From the NCBI RefSeq assembly GCF_018598175.1, contig NZ_JAHESE010000007.1, positions 1-64,000 of the forward strand: 64,000 nt of DNA, written 5' to 3'. Positions 60,118-64,000 of the stretch are shown here, in pieces (the first letter of the stretch is position 1; each line of letters begins with the position of its first letter). The notes beneath the pieces are model-generated. The model searched no databases. It was not told the DNA's origin and was given only the letters and a program-made list of their open reading frames with translations. The stretch comes from Dawidia cretensis (GTDB taxonomy: Bacteria; Bacteroidota; Bacteroidia; Cytophagales; Cyclobacteriaceae). A program made the position numbers and the translations under genes.

Positions 60118-61798
60118 TGGTGAATACCTGAAAAATAAGGGCAAGAATGATCACGACGCCGCAGCCGATCACATTATATAATAGAAAGGCAATGTCTTCG
60201 CGGAAGCTATAATAACAGAACAATACCACGGCTTCGGCAATGATCGCCGCCCAGAAGACCGCATTGGACTGCACGCGCTTTAAATAGAATGCTGTGAGGA
60301 AGATTCCCAGGATGGTACCGTAGAATAACGACCCGACGATGTTCACAAACTGGATCAGGTTTTCCGCAAAGGTTGCCAGCATGGCAAAGACCATGGCCAG
60401 GAGTGCCCATAACACGGTAAAGCCCTGCGATGCACGCAGGTAGTGTTTTTCGCTGGCTTCGGCCTTTAACGATCGCTTATAAATATCGACGGTCGTCGTT
60501 GACGCCAGCGCGTTTAGCTCGCCGGCCATGGAAGACATGGCTGCCGAAAAGATGACAGCGAGCAAAAGACCGATGATACCGTTGGGCAGATGTTGTAACA
60601 CGAAGTTCAGGAAGATGTAGTCGCGGTCTTGGACCTTAGCGCCGGGCACCGCAGTTGCTATGGTAGCGCGCACCGAATCGCGCAGTACGCGCTCGCGCGC
60701 TTCGAGTCCTTTGACTTCTTCTTTGAGTACATCCACCTGCGCGGCATCGTCGTGTTGGATCGCGTCTACCAGGCGGTCGACTGATTGACGTTTTTCCAGG
60801 AAGAGCGCATCGTACTGTTGCTCATAGACGTGTAGCTGCTCCCCCTGGGGTGTCTGTTGCGCCCGCTCTTTTAATACGACATTGTGAAATACGGGCGGTT
60901 GGTTGAAGAGATAAAATACAAATACCAATACACCGATAAAGAGGATCATGAACTGCATCGGAATTTTTAGCAGGCCGTTAAAGATCAATCCCAGGCGGCT
61001 TTCGGTGATGGAGGTTCCGCTCAGGTAACGCGATACTTGTGATTGGTCTGTACCGAAGTACGAAAGAAACAAAAAGGTGCCAGCAATGAGACCGGACCAG
61101 ATGTTGTAGCGATCGTTTAAGTTGAACTCGGTATTGATGATGTTCATTCTTCCCAATGAGCCTGCGAGCTTTACCGTGTCGGTGAAAGAGACATTTTTTG
61201 GCAACATGGTATACGCGAGGATGCCCGCGAGAATCATGCCGCCCATAATTACCGCCATCTGTTGACGCTGTGTCAGGCTGACGGCTTTTGTACCGCCGGC
61301 GGTTACATAGATGATCACGAATCCACCGATCAGGATTGTCGTGACCGGTGTGGACCATCCAAGAATGGTTGACAAGACCAATGCCGGTGCGAACAACGTG
61401 ATGCCTGCGGAGAGTCCGCGCAAGATCAAGAACAGGATGGCTGCGAGCAGACGTGTCTTTAGATCAAACCGGCTTTCGAGATACTCGTAGGCTGTGAATA
61501 CTTTTAATTTGTAGTAGATCGGCACCATGGTGATGGAGATGATCACCATGGCGATGGGCAATCCAAAGTAGAACTGGAGAAAGCGCATGCCGTCCTCGAT
61601 GGCTTGCCCCGGTGTGGACAGGAACGTGACGGCGCTGGCTTGCGTGGCCATGATGGACACGCCCATCATCCACCAGCGCATGCTGTTGTCGCCCTTCAGG
61701 TATCCCTCGATGTTTTTATTACCCCGGGTCTTCCAGGTGCCATAGAGCACGATGAAGATCAACGTGCCGAACAAGATGCACCAGTCAAGCGTATTCAT
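60095..61798 (-). CDS. Sodium:solute symporter (SSS family)
   Basis: Inner-membrane secondary transporter of 567 residues with about 13 helices, typical of the SSS family (sialic acid, proline, sugar and similar substrates). Visible are MGVSIMATQASAVTFLSTPG near the start, the sodium-site region ALVLSTILGWSTPVTTILIGG, DQSQVSRYLSGTS and FSAAMSSMAGELNALASTTTVD. An unusual charged, coiled-coil-like insert (about 315-390, rich in E/Q/R) separates two helices. It starts with an ATGA overlap after the 41-residue protein and lies downstream of the PIG-L gene, so uptake of an amino sugar or its derivative is a fair guess. Confidence 0.9.
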   Translation of the reverse strand: MNTLDWCILFGTLIFIVLYGTWKTRGNKNIEGYLKGDNSMRWWMMGVSIMATQASAVTFLSTPGQAIEDGMRFLQFYFGLPIAMVIISITMVPIYYKLKVFTAYEYLESRFDLKTRLLAAILFLILRGLSAGITLFAPALVLSTILGWSTPVTTILIGGFVIIYVTAGGTKAVSLTQRQQMAVIMGGMILAGILAYTMLPKNVSFTDTVKLAGSLGRMNIINTEFNLNDRYNIWSGLIAGTFLFLSYFGTDQSQVSRYLSGTSITESRLGLIFNGLLKIPMQFMILFIGVLVFVFYLFNQPPVFHNVVLKERAQQTPQGEQLHVYEQQYDALFLEKRQSVDRLVDAIQHDDAAQVDVLKEEVKGLEARERVLRDSVRATIATAVPGAKVQDRDYIFLNFVLQHLPNGIIGLLLAVIFSAAMSSMAGELNALASTTTVDIYKRSLKAEASEKHYLRASQGFTVLWALLAMVFAMLATFAENLIQFVNIVGSLFYGTILGIFLTAFYLKRVQSNAVFWAAIIAEAVVLFCYYSFREDIAFLLYNVIGCGVVIILALIFQVFTKRTHPAQ

Positions 61799-61920
61799 AG
61801 AAACAACCGGGTTAACCAGGAATATAGCAGGATCTGTACGACCAGTACACCCAGTACAAGCCAGTACCAGGTGCGCCAGTGTTTAAATACCGGAGGTCTA
61901 TCGGGCGTGGTGGAGCTCAT
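61795..61920 (-). CDS. 41-residue single-helix membrane protein coupled to the symporter
   Basis: A 41-residue ORF: MSSTTPDRPPVFKHWRTWYW then a hydrophobic helix (LVLGVLVVQILLYSWL) and the polar end TRLFL. One membrane helix with an aromatic Trp/Tyr belt and N-terminal Pro-rich cytosolic end. Its TGA overlaps the symporter ATG (ATGA), and its ATG is 12 nt after the PIG-L stop, which supports real translation. Similar tiny ORFs, with an FKxWxxWY start and one helix, occur before SSS transporters in other Bacteroidota as far as I recall; a small accessory subunit is the simplest reading. Confidence 0.75.
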   Translation of the reverse strand: MSSTTPDRPPVFKHWRTWYWLVLGVLVVQILLYSWLTRLFL

Positions 61921-61932
61921 GGCAGTACCGGG

Positions 61933-64000
61933 TTATTTTTGTTTTTTTCGTTTGGAGCCTTTGCGGGCCACAGGGGCCGCAGGCTTTTTACCCAATGAGA
62001 CCAGGTTGGCAAACAGGCGGTATGCGCCGGGCACTCCCTCGGGCAGCTCGCGGAAGAACGACAGGCCGGTATATACAAAATAGCCGCTGCCATATTGTGC
62101 CACGAGCAAGCTACCGTTTTTCGCGGGCGATTCGCCAGTATCGTTCATGGACAGAATTGCTTCATACCGCTGATCCCACGGGTTGGGAAAGTATAGGCCC
62201 CGCTCCTGCACCCATCCCGAAAAATCCGCCTGGGTAATTTTGTTAGGTGTCTGCATGACACGGTGGTCGGGCTTGAGGATGGTGACTACGGCGTCCTCTT
62301 CGGTCACGCGGTCGCGCGAGATCGTCAGCGGGTACGGTGCCAGCAAACTGGCGTCTACACCACCCGACGTGTTGTATTGGGTAATCAACGCTCCGCCCTG
62401 CTCTACATACTGTAACAGTATGGGCATGTAGAACTTGAGGCGTTCTTGTGTGTTCCAGGCGCGAATGCCCAGGACTACGGCGTCCAGGCGACGCAGGTTG
62501 TCGGCCGTGATCTCTTCGAGTTTTAGCTCGAGCACATCGTAGCCCATGACGCGCAAGGCCGTGGGTATGTCGTCGCCAGCGCCTTTGATATAGCCCACGA
62601 CGGATCCATTTTTCTTTAACGCTACGCGCACGAGTCGGGCCTCTGCGTGCGGCAGTAATGTTTGGGTTGGAATATGATCGTATTGGATGTTTTGCATGCT
62701 ACGATCAAACGTGCCAGCCTTGTCGACTACGGCAAAGGCTTTCAATGTTTGCGTTTCCTCAACGGATGACGGCGATACGCGGAATGATACCACCTGCTCT
62801 TCGTCACGGAACGTGAGCTTAAAGGGAATGCTATTCGGCGTGATCTTCCACCCGGCAGGAGCTTCGAGGCGTAAGCCGCCTTGTACGGTGCCGTTACCCG
62901 TTGCCACCAGTGTAACATTTATGGTACGCGATGTTGTGTCAGGAAAGATCAGCACGGTGCTGCTCAACGTCACGACTACCGGTGGTACGACCTGGAATGG
63001 ACGTGACAGCTCACCCCGCGAGGGGTCGGTCCATTTGTAGATCAGCGGACGTGTGATCGTGATCACCTGTCCACCAACGTTGTATAAGACGGATACGCTG
63101 ATGGCCGGGGGATTTTCGGCTTGCCCGATCAGACGCGGGTCTTGCACGGTAAACCGGCCGATGCTGTGCGGTTCGGACAACCAGTAGGGTGACGAGAACT
63201 CGCGCGTTTTTATGGTCTTTGTTGTTTTGATGTTCACCAGCATGTTATTCTTTAGCGGCACCGAACACGTGGAGTCGAAGCCGAGACCACGCGCCACGAT
63301 GCGTACGATGGATACTGTCGTCGAGGAACGATTTACTAATTCCAAGGTCGTGCGTACGGATTGGCCAGCAGCCGATTGATAGGTATTGGCGGTTGCTTCG
63401 ACATAGAGGCCGAGGCAGTCCTGCACGAGCTGTTCCACTTCGTCTAATTTACGGTCTCGCCACACGCTGGGCGACAGCTTGAGCATCTCCTGACGAATCT
63501 GCAACAGGGCGGGTACACTTTCGGCTGGTGCTTCGTGCCGGAAGCTTGCAATAAGCTTATCGACCAACGGCTGAATACGTTCTCCCCCTTGCAGGCGTGT
63601 CCAGGTGGTATTAATTCCTTCGAACAGATCTTTCTCGGCGCGCTGGCCGCGTACGTACTCCAGGTACTCGGGCTGGTCGCCGCGGGTACCGGCAGAGCCA
63701 AAGCCCTGGCTGCGGTGTTGACTGCGGCTGATGGCTGCGATCTCGGTATATGACATGCCCAAGAGGGGGCTATACCCTCCTACCGGCAGCGTGACCACAC
63801 CGGGTGTATTTTCGTTGATGGATGTATTCCACCAGCGACCGGTATTGGTATATAACCGTTTTACCTGCCAGGCTCCGAGCTCGCGTGCCTGGTCGGGGTA
63901 TTGATCGGCACGGGCTGCTGCTTCAAAACCTTTCTCGGCGAGTATGGCCGACGCGGTATGGTGGCCGTGGCCGGCACGTTCGTCGGGTGGGAATCGTGTG
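61933..64000 (-). CDS. PIG-L family deacetylase (N-terminus outside window)
   Basis: A large PIG-L (LmbE-like) N-acetyl-sugar deacetylase; the frame runs open to the right edge, giving at least 689 codons. The zinc-site motif GHGHHTASA is visible just after the edge, while the HPDDE motif lies outside. The rest is a long C-terminal part: a helical region (about 64-130 of the fragment), beta-rich Ig-like domains and a Rossmann-like glutamine-amidotransferase-type domain (LRRLDAVVLGIRAWN, YVEQGGALITQYN), ending in a Lys/Arg tail GSKRKKQK. Such long PIG-L proteins are common in Bacteroidota. It leads the operon with the 41-residue protein and the SSS symporter. Confidence 0.88.
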   Translation of the reverse strand, partial: TRFPPDERAGHGHHTASAILAEKGFEAAARADQYPDQARELGAWQVKRLYTNTGRWWNTSINENTPGVVTLPVGGYSPLLGMSYTEIAAISRSQHRSQGFGSAGTRGDQPEYLEYVRGQRAEKDLFEGINTTWTRLQGGERIQPLVDKLIASFRHEAPAESVPALLQIRQEMLKLSPSVWRDRKLDEVEQLVQDCLGLYVEATANTYQSAAGQSVRTTLELVNRSSTTVSIVRIVARGLGFDSTCSVPLKNNMLVNIKTTKTIKTREFSSPYWLSEPHSIGRFTVQDPRLIGQAENPPAISVSVLYNVGGQVITITRPLIYKWTDPSRGELSRPFQVVPPVVVTLSSTVLIFPDTTSRTINVTLVATGNGTVQGGLRLEAPAGWKITPNSIPFKLTFRDEEQVVSFRVSPSSVEETQTLKAFAVVDKAGTFDRSMQNIQYDHIPTQTLLPHAEARLVRVALKKNGSVVGYIKGAGDDIPTALRVMGYDVLELKLEEITADNLRRLDAVVLGIRAWNTQERLKFYMPILLQYVEQGGALITQYNTSGGVDASLLAPYPLTISRDRVTEEDAVVTILKPDHRVMQTPNKITQADFSGWVQERGLYFPNPWDQRYEAILSMNDTGESPAKNGSLLVAQYGSGYFVYTGLSFFRELPEGVPGAYRLFANLVSLGKKPAAPVARKGSKRKKQK

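Overview
The window reads as chromosome of a Bacteroidota bacterium, most likely order Cytophagales. The evidence is a giant secreted subtilase with a type IX secretion C-terminal sorting domain, a DUF5686 outer-membrane protein, a SprB-repeat lipoprotein, several small outer-membrane beta-barrels, a 58-residue histone H1-like protein, an alpha-oxoamine synthase of the sphingolipid/sulfonolipid type, and TAnnTTTG promoter boxes in place of sigma70 -10 boxes. I cannot name the genus. No rRNA, tRNA, insertion sequence, prophage, CRISPR array or origin was seen. Almost all of the window is dense housekeeping and cell-envelope coding.

Layout. 1-9.1 kb, minus strand: thrS (cut by the left edge), a DUF5686 protein, nupC-trmH-sanA-like, a bifunctional nuclease, and etfB-etfA. 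9.3-20.4 kb: a TPR protein facing a SprB-repeat lipoprotein; dnaB divergent from mpl and an exonuclease; an M48 lipoprotein protease divergent from an FAH-fold enzyme, an M23 peptidase and a peroxiredoxin with a histone-like tail; then a histone H1-like gene and the oxoamine synthase. 20.5-25.8 kb, plus strand: accC, DUF1015, maf and two glycosyltransferases. 25.8-38.3 kb, minus strand: ppa with a GT4 enzyme, sdaAB-tolC-hlyD, an ABCG-like transporter with a histidine-rich lipoprotein, the tail-specific protease, and a zinc-ribbon membrane protein. 38.6-43.9 kb: two small unknown genes, a MazG-like enzyme, carbonic anhydrase with a SulP transporter, and tyrS. 43.9-51.6 kb, minus strand: four small beta-barrel proteins in two paralogous pairs and an accA-MBL-patatin-hutU run. 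51.8-59.7 kb: the 2650-residue subtilase. 60.1-64 kb: a PIG-L protein (cut by the right edge), a 41-residue membrane protein and a sodium:solute symporter in one tight operon.

How the genes fit together. Envelope construction and turnover dominate: mpl, M23, Prc, the glycosyltransferases, TolC/HlyD and the beta-barrels. Fatty acid and lipid synthesis is represented by accC, accA, the oxoamine synthase and EtfAB. Carbonic anhydrase plus SulP probably supplies bicarbonate, the substrate that acetyl-CoA carboxylase needs.

The observations most worth a second look are: (1) a Bcp peroxiredoxin carrying a 92-residue Lys/Ala-rich tail, beside a histone H1-like gene; (2) four beta-sandwich repeats of the giant subtilase, each apparently split at the same loop by a different large inserted module; (3) a 41-residue membrane protein wedged, with an ATGA overlap, in front of a symporter; (4) an ABCG-like transporter with an extra cytosolic N-terminal region in an operon with a histidine-rich lipoprotein; (5) several strongly structured intergenic elements.
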